Of a stretch of DNA of 64,000 nt, positions 1 through 8,002 are shown piece after piece. This DNA comes from Streptomyces sp. LUP47B (lineage in GTDB: Bacteria; Actinomycetota; Actinomycetes; Streptomycetales; Streptomycetaceae): positions 62,001 through 126,000 of the forward strand of contig NZ_MJAH01000004.1 in assembly GCF_001746295.1 (NCBI RefSeq), in the 5' to 3' direction. Position numbers and translations under genes: made by a program. Position 1 is the stretch's first letter. Every line of letters begins with the position of its first letter. The notes beneath the pieces were generated by a model. The model was given only the letters and a program-made list of their open reading frames with translations, was not told the DNA's origin and searched no databases.

Positions 1-1535
1 TTGGCGGCCTCCTTCAGCCTTTCCAGCGCCTTGCAGGGACGCGGGTGGTTGAAGGGCGGCTGGTAGCGGGTGTCGCGCCAGTGCTGGAGCCCCGAGATCA
101 CCCGGGCCTCGACGGCCGGGTCCACCGTCTGGATCGCGGTGTCCAGGTCGGCCGTCAGCGGGTTCGGCTCGGTCGTCTCGAAGATGTTGACGCCGATGAT
201 CTTCTCCTGCCCGGACTCGATACGGGCCCGGCGCTCGGCGTGCGAGGAGACGAGCTGCGACTTCAGATAGCCCGACTCGACGGCGGCCATCGCGCCGCCC
301 ATCTCCTGGATCCGCTCGATCTCCGCGAGTGACTCCTCGACCAGCGTGCTCACCTTCGCCTCGACGACGTGGGAGCCCTCGAAGATGTCCGCGTACTCCA
401 GCAGGTCGCTCTCGTACGCCAGCACCTGCTGCATCCGCAGCGACCACTGCTGGTCCCAGGGCCGGGGCAGACCGAGGGCCTCGTTCCAGGCCGGCAGCTG
501 GACGGCACGCGCGCGTGCGTCCTTCGAGAGGGTCACGGCCAGCATCTCGAGGACGATCCGCTGGACGTTGTTCTCCGGCTGCGCCTCGGTCAGCCCGAGG
601 GAGTTGACCTGGACGCCGTACCGGAAGCGCCGGTGCTTGGGGTTCTCGATGCCGTAGCGCTCACGCGTGACCTTGTCCCAGATACGGCCGAAGGCGCGCA
701 TCTTGCACATCTCCTCGATGAACCGGACACCCGCGTTCACGAAGAAGGAGATACGGCCGACGACATCGCCCATGCGCTCCTGCGGCACCTGGCCGGAGTC
801 CCGGACGGCGTCCAGGACCGCGATCGCCGTCGACATCGCGTACGCGATCTCCTGGACCGGCGTGGCGCCCGCCTCCTGCAGGTGGTAGCTGCAGATGTTG
901 ATCGGGTTCCACTTCGGGATGTGGGAGACCGTGTACGCGATCATGTCGGTCGTCAGACGGAGGCTCGGCCCCGGCGGGAAGACATGCGTTCCGCGGGACA
1001 GGTACTCCTTGACGATGTCGTTCTGGGTCGTGCCCTGGAGCTGGGTGATGTCCGCGCCCTGCTCCTCGGCGACGACCTGGTAGAGCGCCAGCAGCCACAT
1101 GGCGGTGGCGTTGATCGTCATCGAGGTGTTCATCTGCTCCAGGGGGATGTCCTGGAACAGCCGGCGCATGTCACCGAGGTGCGCGATCGGCACGCCGACC
1201 CGGCCGACCTCGCCGCGGGCGAGGATGTGGTCGGAGTCGTAGCCGGTCTGCGTCGGCAGGTCGAACGCGACCGACAGGCCGGTCTGCCCCTTGGCGAGGT
1301 TGCGCCGGTACAGCTCGTTTGACGCCTCGGCCGTGGAGTGGCCGGCGTACGTGCGCATGAGCCACGGCCGGTCCCTTTCCCTTTGCGCCAGAGGCGCAGT
1401 GCGCTCTGTGCCGGTGTCGACGTTCCTCAGCCCGCGGTCGCTTCGCTCCCTCGGCTTCGTCTCTTTCGACACCGGCGCGCACTGCGCCTCCGGCGTGGGC
1501 TCCCGCTTGCCTTCGGCGAACTGACGCTCAGTCAT
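1..1535 (-). CDS. meaA: MeaA, B12-dependent ethylmalonyl-CoA mutase (3' part outside window)
   Basis: This reading frame stays open to the left edge, so the gene is partial: about 511 of an expected ~670 codons, with the C-terminal cobalamin-binding domain missing. The translation contains RDRPWLMRTYAGHSTAE and STSMTINATAMWLLALYQ-like blocks typical of the acyl-CoA mutase barrel of MeaA. The enzyme isomerises ethylmalonyl-CoA to methylsuccinyl-CoA in the ethylmalonyl-CoA pathway. The ATG at 1535 directly follows an in-frame stop and gives the family N-terminus MTERQ; the SD is weak. It lies 17 bp downstream of ccr, which makes its substrate precursor, so the two are probably co-transcribed. 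Between MTERQ and RDRPW sits an in-frame extra segment of about 48 residues (1377-1520), absent from MeaA proteins as I remember them and built on a large inverted repeat. Confidence 0.93.
   Translation of the reverse strand, partial: MTERQFAEGKREPTPEAQCAPVSKETKPRERSDRGLRNVDTGTERTAPLAQRERDRPWLMRTYAGHSTAEASNELYRRNLAKGQTGLSVAFDLPTQTGYDSDHILARGEVGRVGVPIAHLGDMRRLFQDIPLEQMNTSMTINATAMWLLALYQVVAEEQGADITQLQGTTQNDIVKEYLSRGTHVFPPGPSLRLTTDMIAYTVSHIPKWNPINICSYHLQEAGATPVQEIAYAMSTAIAVLDAVRDSGQVPQERMGDVVGRISFFVNAGVRFIEEMCKMRAFGRIWDKVTRERYGIENPKHRRFRYGVQVNSLGLTEAQPENNVQRIVLEMLAVTLSKDARARAVQLPAWNEALGLPRPWDQQWSLRMQQVLAYESDLLEYADIFEGSHVVEAKVSTLVEESLAEIERIQEMGGAMAAVESGYLKSQLVSSHAERRARIESGQEKIIGVNIFETTEPNPLTADLDTAIQTVDPAVEARVISGLQHWRDTRYQPPFNHPRPCKALERLKEAA
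1377..1520. repeat. In-frame palindromic insertion in the meaA N-terminus
   Basis: The inverted repeat has outer arms 1391-1404 and 1477-1490 (GAGGCGCAGTGCGC, perfect 14 bp) and inner arms 1411-1420 and 1466-1475 (CCGGTGTCGA, perfect 10 bp). The centre carries the motif GAGCGAAGCGA on the coding strand. The whole segment is a multiple of three and has no stop, so it adds about 48 residues right after MTERQ of MeaA. The boundaries are inferred from where the family sequence stops and resumes. It looks like a small non-coding palindromic element that has been domesticated in frame. Confidence 0.75.
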
Positions 1536-1552
1536 CTATGACCCCGGGTGTC

Positions 1553-2896
1553 TCAGATGTTGCGGAAGCGGTTGATGGCGTCGATGTGCTGGGCGCGCAT
1601 CTCCTCGTCGCGCACGCCGAGACCTGCCTCGGGGGCCAGGCACAGCACGCCGACCTTGCCCTGGTGGAGGTTGCGGTGCACGTCGTAGGCCGCCTGGCCG
1701 GTCTCCTCCAGGGAGTAGACCTTCGACAGCGTCGGGTGGATCTTGCCCTTCGCGATGAGCCGGTTGGCCTCCCAGGCCTCGCGGTAGTTGGCGAAGTGCG
1801 AGCCGATGATCCGCTTCAGGGACATCCACAGGTAGCGGTTGTCGTACTCGTGCATGTAGCCCGAGGTCGACGCGCAGGTGGTGATGGTGCCGCCCTTGCG
1901 GGTGACGAAGACGCTCGCGCCGAAGGTCTCGCGGCCGGGGTGCTCGAAGACGATGTCGATGTCCTCGCCGCCGGTGAGTTCGCGGATCCGCTTGCCGAAG
2001 CGCTTCCACTCCTTCGGGTCCTGGGTGTGCTCGTCCTTCCAGAACTTGTAGTCCTCGGCGTTGCGGTCGATGATCGCCTCGGCGCCCATCGCCCGGCAGA
2101 TCTCCGCCTTCTGCGGCGAGGACACGACACAGATCGGGTTGGCGCCACCGGCCAGCGCGAACTGCGTGGCGTACGAGCCGAGCCCGCCGCTCGCGCCCCA
2201 GATCAGGACGTTGTCGCCCTGCTTCATGCCGGCGCCGTTGCGGGAGACGAGCTGCCGGTAGGCGGTGGAGTTCACGAGCCCCGGGGCGGCGGCCTCCTCC
2301 CAGCTGAGGTGGCCCGGCTTCGGCATCAGCTGGTTGGACTTGACCAGCGCGATCTCCGCGAGGCCGCCGAAGTTGGTCTCGAAACCCCAGATGCGCTGCT
2401 CGGGGTCGAGCATCGTGTCGTTGTGGCCGTCCGAGGACTCCATCTCGACCGAGAGACAGTGTGCGACGACCTCGTCGCCGGGCTTCCAGGCATTGACGCC
2501 CGGGCCGGTGCGCAGGACGACGCCCGCGAGGTCGGAGCCGATGATGTGGTACGGCAGGTCGTGCCGCTTGGCCAGGTCGTTGGTGCGGCCGTAGCGCTCC
2601 AGGAACCCGAAGGTCGACAGCGGTTCGAAGATCGAGGTCCACACCGAGTTGTAGTTGACACTCGATGCCATGACGGCGACCAGGGCCTCACCCGGGCCCA
2701 GCTCGGGCACCGGCACGTCGTCGAGGTGGATCGACTTGCGCGGGTCCTTGTCGCGGGTCTCCAGGCCCGCGAACATCTCCGTCTCGTCCTTGTGGACGGT
2801 GATGGCGCGGTACGACTCGGGGAGCGGCAGAGCGGCGAAGTCGGCCGGAGTCGAGTCCGGCGACTGGATCGCGTCCAGGATTTCCTTCACGGTCAC
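1553..2896 (-). CDS. ccr: Crotonyl-CoA carboxylase/reductase
   Basis: The 447-residue medium-chain dehydrogenase/reductase reductively carboxylates crotonyl-CoA to (2S)-ethylmalonyl-CoA with NADPH and CO2. This feeds MeaA and supplies ethylmalonyl-CoA extender units for polyketides. Visible features are the N-terminus TVKEILDAIQS, the GroES-like region with HIIGSDLAGVVLRTGPGVN, the nucleotide-binding loop WGASGGLGSYATQFA, the E-H-P-G-R-E block and the C-terminus HIDAINRFRN. Length and sequence match Streptomyces Ccr over the full length. The GTG start at 2896 is preceded by GGAGG 7 bases upstream. It is the first gene of the ccr-meaA pair. The 350-bp leader holds a dispersed hairpin repeat and two short palindromes that could bind the neighbouring TetR protein (inference). 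Confidence 0.97.
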   Translation of the reverse strand: MTVKEILDAIQSPDSTPADFAALPLPESYRAITVHKDETEMFAGLETRDKDPRKSIHLDDVPVPELGPGEALVAVMASSVNYNSVWTSIFEPLSTFGFLERYGRTNDLAKRHDLPYHIIGSDLAGVVLRTGPGVNAWKPGDEVVAHCLSVEMESSDGHNDTMLDPEQRIWGFETNFGGLAEIALVKSNQLMPKPGHLSWEEAAAPGLVNSTAYRQLVSRNGAGMKQGDNVLIWGASGGLGSYATQFALAGGANPICVVSSPQKAEICRAMGAEAIIDRNAEDYKFWKDEHTQDPKEWKRFGKRIRELTGGEDIDIVFEHPGRETFGASVFVTRKGGTITTCASTSGYMHEYDNRYLWMSLKRIIGSHFANYREAWEANRLIAKGKIHPTLSKVYSLEETGQAAYDVHRNLHQGKVGVLCLAPEAGLGVRDEEMRAQHIDAINRFRNI

Positions 2897-3245
2897 GGTG
2901 TTGCCTCCGGCGAATGGCGTCTTGAGGGAAGACGCTGAGGGTTACGTCGGTGCCGTCGGTTCGGCGGTCATGCTGTTCGGCAGCGCTTTGTGGCGCGGGA
3001 GGTTGCCTGTGACGCAGGCGTCCGGGCGGGCAAGTGGGGGTCCCCCCAGGCCGTTCAGGCACTGGGGGAGATTTGCTGGGACAGCCGGCGTACGAATGGT
3101 CTCTGCACGCCGGCCGCCCGGACACCTTCAACGTAAGACACCGCGTGCCACCGTGCAAGGCACTGAGTGCCAGAGATTGCTCTCAGATGAAATCTTTACG
3201 TAACAAATGAGCGATGATCGATCAAAGCGACACGTGAAAGACGCG
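2897..3245. other. Intergenic leader upstream of ccr with palindromes and a hairpin repeat
   Basis: No gene is seen here. The stretch 3160-3245 is less GC-rich than the surroundings and holds two perfect palindromes, TTACGTAA (3196-3203) and TGATCGATCA (3215-3224). These are candidate regulator sites for ccr, which reads leftward from 2896. A TTGATC box on the minus strand (3225-3220) could be a -35 element, but no convincing -10 was found. GGCACTGAGTGCC near 3160-3172 is a third short palindrome. The hairpin repeat at 3035-3070 lies between these sites and the start codon. Confidence 0.5.
3035..3070. repeat. Dispersed hairpin repeat, TGGGGGTCCCCCC type
   Basis: TGGGGGTCCCCCC is followed about 15 bases later by CTGGGGGAG. 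The same arrangement recurs at 22229-22260, inside a peptidase gene. From memory this is a common small repeat of Streptomyces chromosomes. Here it lies in the untranslated leader of ccr and could fold in the transcript. Confidence 0.65.
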
Positions 3246-3285
3246 AAAAAGGGCCGGTACCGGCGCTTTCCCGGTACCGGCCCTT
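3246..3285 (-). terminator. Rho-independent terminator of the TetR gene
   Basis: A perfect 15-bp stem (3249-3263 with 3271-3285, AAGGGCCGGTACCGG) with a 7-base loop is followed on the minus strand by a run of five T. It lies 11 bp after the TetR stop codon. It should separate the TetR transcript from ccr. Confidence 0.9.
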
Positions 3286-3296
3286 GATCGCGTAGG

Positions 3297-4112
3297 TCAG
3301 GAATGCTCCTTGAGCGCCTGCTCGATGGTGCGCATGACCTCGTCCAGCGGGGCGTCGGTGCGGGCGACCGCGACCAGGACCTCACCCTGGGTGGAGACCG
3401 TCGCGGCGGTCGGCGGCTGGGCGGTCGTGGTGCGGCCCGCCCCGATCCCCGTCCCGAAGGTCTTCCGCACGATCGCGAAGGCGTGGTCCAGCTGTGCCTC
3501 CACGTCCCCCTGCCCGCCGGCCCGGAGCCACCGCCGCAGTACGTGGTTGTGCGCGGTGACCACGGCGGACGCGGCGACCTCCGCCAGCAGCGGATCGTCG
3601 TTCGCGTCGTCGTCGTGCGCGTGCTCGTCGAAGTGTCCGAGCAGATACCGCGTGAACAGCCGCTCATAGCGGGCCACCGACGCGATCTCCGCCTCGCGCA
3701 GCGTCGGCACCTCACGCGTCAGCTTGTAGCGGGCGACCGAGATCTCCGGCCGGGCCGCGTACATCTTCATGACTTCCTTGATGCCGCGGCACACCGTGTC
3801 GAGCGGGTGCTCGTGCGCGGGGGCCGCGTTCAGCACGGCTTCCGCCCGGATCAGCGTGTCGTCGTGATCGGGGAAGATCGCCTCTTCCTTGGAGCGGAAG
3901 TGACGGAAGAAGGTGCGACGGGCGACTCCGGCCGCGGCCGCGATCTCGTCGACCGTGGTTGCCTCGTACCCCTTGGTGGAGAACAGCTCCATCGCGGCGG
4001 CCGCCAGTTCTCGGCGCATCTTGAGCCGCTGGGCGGCCGCACGACTGCCTGCGGCGCTTTCCGGCGCGTCGGACGTGGCTGGTGTACGGGAGGACTTGGC
4101 GGGCTGGGACAT
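3297..4112 (-). CDS. TetR-family transcriptional regulator
   Basis: The protein has 271 residues. After a Ser/Ala-rich N-terminal stretch comes a TetR helix-turn-helix at about residues 45-95, with TTVDEIAAAAGVARRTFF followed by RHFRSKEEA. An all-alpha ligand domain follows, and there is a Thr/Pro-rich linker near residue 220. Its position between ccr/meaA and a 3-hydroxyacyl-CoA dehydrogenase suggests control of the ethylmalonyl-CoA or acyl-CoA genes, sensing an acyl-CoA or related ligand (inference). I chose the ATG at 4112 (MSQPAKSS); an in-frame ATG at 4130 is also possible and neither has a clear SD. A strong terminator follows the gene. Confidence 0.9.
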   Translation of the reverse strand: MSQPAKSSRTPATSDAPESAAGSRAAAQRLKMRRELAAAAMELFSTKGYEATTVDEIAAAAGVARRTFFRHFRSKEEAIFPDHDDTLIRAEAVLNAAPAHEHPLDTVCRGIKEVMKMYAARPEISVARYKLTREVPTLREAEIASVARYERLFTRYLLGHFDEHAHDDDANDDPLLAEVAASAVVTAHNHVLRRWLRAGGQGDVEAQLDHAFAIVRKTFGTGIGAGRTTTAQPPTAATVSTQGEVLVAVARTDAPLDEVMRTIEQALKEHS

Positions 4113-4272
4113 GACCCGAACGTACTGCATGTGCGCAGGTTGGTGCGCGTGTCCCGGGGTTGTCCCACCCGGGGCCGGCGGGCAGATGCCGGACCCCGTC
4201 AGCGGGGGATGGCTGCCCGGGTCGAGCAGTCCACCCCAGTCCTCACCGTCTGTGAACCAGTCGCCGGGACGC

Positions 4273-6078
4273 TCAGCGCCGGGCATATTCGCGGAAGCCA
4301 CGGCCGGTCTTGCGGCCGAGGCAGCCTGCTGCCACCAGATGCTCCAGGAGCGGAGCCGGGGCCAGACCCGGGTCGCGGAACTCGCGGTGCAGGACCTTTT
4401 CGATCGCAAGCGAGACGTCCAGACCGACGACGTCCAGGAGTTCGAAGGGGCCCATCGGGTAGCCGCCGCCGAGCTTCATCGCCGCGTCGATGTCGTCGAG
4501 GGACGCGTAGTGCTCCTGCACCATCTTGATCGCGTTGTTGAGGTACGGGAAGAGCAGGGCGTTCACGATGAAGCCCGCACGGTCACCGCAGTCGACGGCA
4601 TGCTTCTTGATCTTGACGCAGACCTCGCGGACCGTCGCGTGGACGTCCTCGGCCGTCAGGACGGTACGGACGACCTCGACCAGCTTCATCGCGGGCGCCG
4701 GGTTGAAGAAGTGCATGCCGATCACGTCCTGCGGCCGCGAGGTGGCGCGGGCGCAGGCGACCACGGGCAGCGAGGAGGTCGTGGTGGCCAGGACCGCGCC
4801 CGGCTTGCAGACCTTGTCCAGCGCCTGGAACAGCTGCTGCTTGATCTCCAGGTCCTCGGCGACGGCCTCGACGGCCAGGTCGACGTCCGCGAACGCCTCG
4901 TACGAGCCCGCCGCGGTGATCAGGTCCAGGGTCCGCGCGGCCGCCTCGGCGGTCATCCGGCCCTTGTCGACGGAACGGGAAAGCGACTTGCCGATACGGG
5001 CCTTCGCCGTCTGCGCCTTCTCCTCGCTGCGGGCGGCGAGCACCACCTCGTAACCGGCCTTGGCGAAGACCTCCGCGATACCGGACGCCATGGTGCCGGA
5101 GCCGGCGACACCGACGGAGCGGACCTCGCGGCCCTGGTTCCGCTCGGAGCTCTCCAGGGGCGTCAGCGCGTCCCGCACGACCGTCGCGCTGCCCGGAGCC
5201 TCGTAGGTGTAGAACCCGCGCCCCGACTTGCGTCCGGTCAGGCCCGCCTCGCTGAGCTGCTTGAGAACCGGGGCGGGGGCGTGCAGCCGGTCGTGGGACT
5301 CGGCGTACATGGCCTCCAGGACCGTCCGCGCGGTGTCGATGCCGATCAGGTCCAGCAGCGCCAGCGGGCCCATCGGCAGACCGCAGCCGAGCCGCATCGC
5401 CGCGTCGATGTCCTCGCGGGAGGCGTACTTCGCCTCGTACATCGCGGCCGCCTGGTTGAGGTAGCCGAACAGCAGCCCGTCGGCGACGAAGCCGGGCCGG
5501 TCGCCGACCGCGACGGGCTCCTTGCCGAGGTCCAGGGCGAGGTTGGTGACCGCGGTGACCGCTGTCGGCGCGGTGAGCACCGAGGAGACGACCTCGACCA
5601 GCTTCATCGCGGGCGCCGGGTTGAAGAAGTGCAGGCCCAGCACGCGCTCCGGGCGGGCCGAGTCGGCGGCCAGGCGGGTCACGGACAGGGCGTTGGTGCC
5701 GGTCGCGAGGATCGTGTCGGGGCGCACGATCCCGTCGAGCTCGCGGAAGATCTGGTGCTTGATCTCGTACGACTCCGGAGCCACCTCGATGACGAGGTCG
5801 GCGTCGGCGGCGGCCGTGAGGTCGGTGGAGGTGCGGACACGGGCGAGGAGGTCCGCCCGCTCCTGCTCGGTCAGCCGGCCGCGCCGCACGGCACGGGCGG
5901 TCGCGGTCTCCAGGGTGGCGGCGGCCTTGGCGGCCGCGGCCTCGCTGATGTCGATGCCGACGACCTCGCGGCCGGCCCGGGCGAGGACCTCGGCGATGCC
6001 GGTGCCCATGGTGCCGAGGCCGACGACGGCGATCGTCTTGAGTGGGGACAGGGAGGGGTCGGACAGGGGAGTGGCCAT
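4273..6078 (-). CDS. Tandem-duplicated 3-hydroxyacyl-CoA dehydrogenase
   Basis: The protein has 601 residues, twice the usual length of a 3-hydroxybutyryl-CoA dehydrogenase, because the whole NAD-binding plus C-terminal unit occurs twice. Unit 1 begins with VVGLGTMGTGIAEVLARAG (about residue 17) and ends with the PMGPLALLDLIGID block. Unit 2 begins with VAGSGTMASGIAEVFAKAG and ends with PMGPFELLDVVGLD. Both units keep the LHFFNPAPAMKLVEVV segment. It would oxidise 3-hydroxyacyl-CoA with NAD+, or make 3-hydroxybutyryl-CoA on the route to crotonyl-CoA used by Ccr. The ATG at 6078 has GGAGTT upstream. The first unit's GLGTMG and second unit's GSGTMA both look able to bind nucleotide. Confidence 0.93.
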   Translation of the reverse strand: MATPLSDPSLSPLKTIAVVGLGTMGTGIAEVLARAGREVVGIDISEAAAAKAAATLETATARAVRRGRLTEQERADLLARVRTSTDLTAAADADLVIEVAPESYEIKHQIFRELDGIVRPDTILATGTNALSVTRLAADSARPERVLGLHFFNPAPAMKLVEVVSSVLTAPTAVTAVTNLALDLGKEPVAVGDRPGFVADGLLFGYLNQAAAMYEAKYASREDIDAAMRLGCGLPMGPLALLDLIGIDTARTVLEAMYAESHDRLHAPAPVLKQLSEAGLTGRKSGRGFYTYEAPGSATVVRDALTPLESSERNQGREVRSVGVAGSGTMASGIAEVFAKAGYEVVLAARSEEKAQTAKARIGKSLSRSVDKGRMTAEAAARTLDLITAAGSYEAFADVDLAVEAVAEDLEIKQQLFQALDKVCKPGAVLATTTSSLPVVACARATSRPQDVIGMHFFNPAPAMKLVEVVRTVLTAEDVHATVREVCVKIKKHAVDCGDRAGFIVNALLFPYLNNAIKMVQEHYASLDDIDAAMKLGGGYPMGPFELLDVVGLDVSLAIEKVLHREFRDPGLAPAPLLEHLVAAGCLGRKTGRGFREYARR

Positions 6079-6484
6079 CGCGGAACTCCAGAAATGAGGG
6101 TGACGACTGGGAGCGCTACCCGGTACGCCGAAGGCGCACCGGGTGCGTGAGGAACTGCTGAATGCGGGTGTTGCCGGGCTGCGAGCGCACACGCCCGGAC
6201 CGTCGTCGCGGGCATTGCACATGCCCGGAGAACGGTGGAACCGACCGGCCCTGTCCCAGGCCGGGTCGTGCTGGTGGTACTCGAGGTACCGAACCGACTT
6301 CCCCCACTGCCTTAAGGGCGTGGGATGTGCCCCCAGGCGGCGGCTGCGTCACCAGGCCACCGCAAGGAGTTCCACGAGTGGGTAACTCGCTCGTCTGAGC
6401 TTAACCGGTGGGTAACGAGCGCGCCAGCCCCCGGATTTGTGATGTACGTCCCGCGCTCCTGGCGGGCCGCCTAACCTCGGGTTC
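6079..6484. other. Divergent intergenic region with repeated GTGGGTAAC motifs
   Basis: No gene is recognised. The region must hold the promoters of the leftward dehydrogenase and the rightward HEAT-repeat gene. GTGGGTAAC occurs twice: once inside the inverted repeat CGAGTGGGTAACTCG (6375-6389), and once in TTAACCGGTGGGTAA (6401-6415), itself a near-perfect inverted repeat. These are plausible operator sites, perhaps for the nearby TetR protein. TAACCT at about 6472-6477 ends 7 bases before the HEAT-gene ATG, which suggests a leaderless transcript. Confidence 0.45.
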
Positions 6485-7060
6485 ATGGACGAAGAGTTGC
6501 GATCACTCACGGAGCGTTTACGGCAGGAGTCGGGAGCGTCGGCCGCCTACGACCGTCTGATGGCGACCGAGGACCTCGACGAGCTGGCCGGGGTGCTCAC
6601 CGAGCCCGGCCAGCCGCTGTGGGCCCGGGAGCTCGCCGCGTTCCGGCTCGGCCTTGCCGGGGACCGCCGGGCCTTCGAGTCCCTCGTCCTGCTGCTCAAC
6701 CACCGGGAGCCGCCGCGCTGCGCCGCCGCCGCGTACGCCCTCGCCCGTCTCGACGACCCGCGCACGGCCCGCGCGGCCGCCGCCCTCGCCACCAACGAAC
6801 TGCGGGTCGCCTACGCCCTGCACCCGGTCCGGCTCCTGGCCGAGCTGCGCGCCCCCGAGTCCGTGCCCGCGCTGATCACCACGCTGGAACGCCGGCTGCG
6901 CCCGCACGACCCCTACCGCCGCGTGGCGCTCGCCTGCGTGGAGGGCCTGGGCACCCTGGAGGACACCCGCGCCAGACCCGTACTGAACGAGGCCCTCGCG
7001 CATCCCGCGCTCGCGGAGGCGGCGGTGCGAGCGCTGGCACGGATCCCGAAACAGCGGTGA
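6485..7060 (+). CDS. HEAT-repeat protein
   Basis: This 191-residue soluble protein is built of paired amphipathic helices rich in Ala, Leu and Arg. Examples are PLWARELAAFRLGLAGDRRAFESL, read as separate short helices, and ESVPALITTLERRL. It resembles HEAT/PBS-lyase-type repeats, about four or five copies. Such repeats act as protein-binding scaffolds and no catalytic residues are visible. It is a single gene, diverging from the dehydrogenase. The ATG at 6485 has no good SD and a -10-like TAACCT lies directly upstream, consistent with leaderless translation. Confidence 0.85.
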   Translation: MDEELRSLTERLRQESGASAAYDRLMATEDLDELAGVLTEPGQPLWARELAAFRLGLAGDRRAFESLVLLLNHREPPRCAAAAYALARLDDPRTARAAAALATNELRVAYALHPVRLLAELRAPESVPALITTLERRLRPHDPYRRVALACVEGLGTLEDTRARPVLNEALAHPALAEAAVRALARIPKQR

Positions 7061-7430
7061 TCCGGCCGGCGGCGTGCGGGGAGGCGCCGGGCGCGGGGGC
7101 CGGGTGGTGGACGGCGAGTTGGCGGGCATCTGCGGCGGGCACGGGCGCCGGCGTCGGTTGCGGCCGCGGGCGCCTGGGCGGTGAGGTGTGGACGTGGGCG
7201 AGGATGCCGGATCGGCGCGGGTGAGCGCTGTGCCCGGCAGTGTGTGCGTGCCGGGGGCCTCGCCGTGCGGCGGGGGTAACTGGACGCGGGTGAGGATGAT
7301 GGGTCGGTGTGGGTGCTCTGTGCGCGGCGGTGCGGGGGGCGTACATGCGGCGTAGGTGCGGACGCGGGTGAGGTAGTCCGCGCCTCCGTTCGGCCGGCCC
7401 GCGGCGCTCCGCCGCACAGGCCGCGGGCGG
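7061..7430. repeat. Convergent intergenic region with degenerate direct repeats
   Basis: No gene is seen. The segment contains three degenerate copies of a unit beginning GGACGYGGGYGAGG, starting near 7190, 7282 and 7360, so the spacing is about 92 and 78 bp. The first two copies stay similar for about 50 bases (GATCGGYGYGGGTG-like stretches and CTGTGC). It looks like a decayed tandem duplication. Short open frames across it show no coding bias that persists. Confidence 0.5.
7398..7427 (-). terminator. Hairpin after the acetyltransferase gene
   Basis: Outer stem CCCGCGG/CCGCGGG (7398-7404 with 7421-7427) encloses a second stem GCGGCG/CGCCGC. It begins 4 bp beyond the stop of the leftward acetyltransferase gene. 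There is no T-run, so it would be a U-less actinobacterial-type terminator. Confidence 0.45.
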
Positions 7431-7961
7431 TCAGGTGTTGAGTGGTCGGGTGTACCGCACCTCCGGTACCGGGACGCCGTCCACCTCGAAGGGCTCCTCG
7501 GTGCCGTCGGGCTCGAAGCCCGCCCGTTCGTAGAAGCGGCGCGCGCCGATGTTGTCCTTGAGGACCCACAGGTGCATGCGCTCGTGGCCCACGGCCGTGC
7601 GGTTCCTCAGGGACTCCAGCAGCAGGGCGTGTCCGATGCCGCTGCCGTATCTCCGCGGGTCCACGTAGACGGCGTACAACTCGGCGTCGGCGGTGCGGAC
7701 TTCGCCGTCCCGGTACGGGCCGTGACAGGCCCAGCCCATGACCTCGCCGTCCCGTTCGGCCACGAGGTTCACGACGCTGCCGTCCCCCTGCCCGAAGCGG
7801 GTGCGGTGCCGCTCGGCGTCCCGCGCCACGCTCATGGCGTCGAGGTACGACTGCGGGATCAGGCCCCGGTACGCGCTCTGCCAGCCGCGCACGCGGATCT
7901 CGGCCACGCGGTCGCAGTCGGTGAGGGCCATCGGGCGGATGAGGAGGCGGTCGTCGTCCAT
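7431..7961 (-). CDS. GNAT-family N-acetyltransferase
   Basis: The protein has 176 residues with a complete GNAT fold. IRPMALTDCDRVAEI is the beta1/alpha1 region, AELYAVYVDPRRYGSGIGHALL is the acetyl-CoA pyrophosphate loop (R-x-x-G-x-G/A, about residues 95-112), and NIGARRFYERAGFEPDG is the motif near the C-terminus. The substrate is unknown; RimI-like small-molecule or protein N-acetylation is possible. The ATG at 7961 encodes MDDDRLLIRP. It stands alone between a repeat-rich spacer and the RidA gene. Confidence 0.9.
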   Translation of the reverse strand: MDDDRLLIRPMALTDCDRVAEIRVRGWQSAYRGLIPQSYLDAMSVARDAERHRTRFGQGDGSVVNLVAERDGEVMGWACHGPYRDGEVRTADAELYAVYVDPRRYGSGIGHALLLESLRNRTAVGHERMHLWVLKDNIGARRFYERAGFEPDGTEEPFEVDGVPVPEVRYTRPLNT

Positions 7962-8002
7962 GGCGGCACCCTAGGCACCACCCACCCGCTCCGGCCTCGG
8001 AT

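Noticed and set aside
3150..3180. TGGCAC...TTGCA resembling a sigma-54 promoter upstream of ccr
   Set aside because: The spacing is wrong for -24/-12 and Streptomyces is not known to have sigma-54.
3913..6150. A 745-codon plus-strand open frame opposite the TetR and dehydrogenase genes
   Set aside because: Composition is Arg/Gly/Asp-rich without domain signals; both genes on the other strand are well supported.
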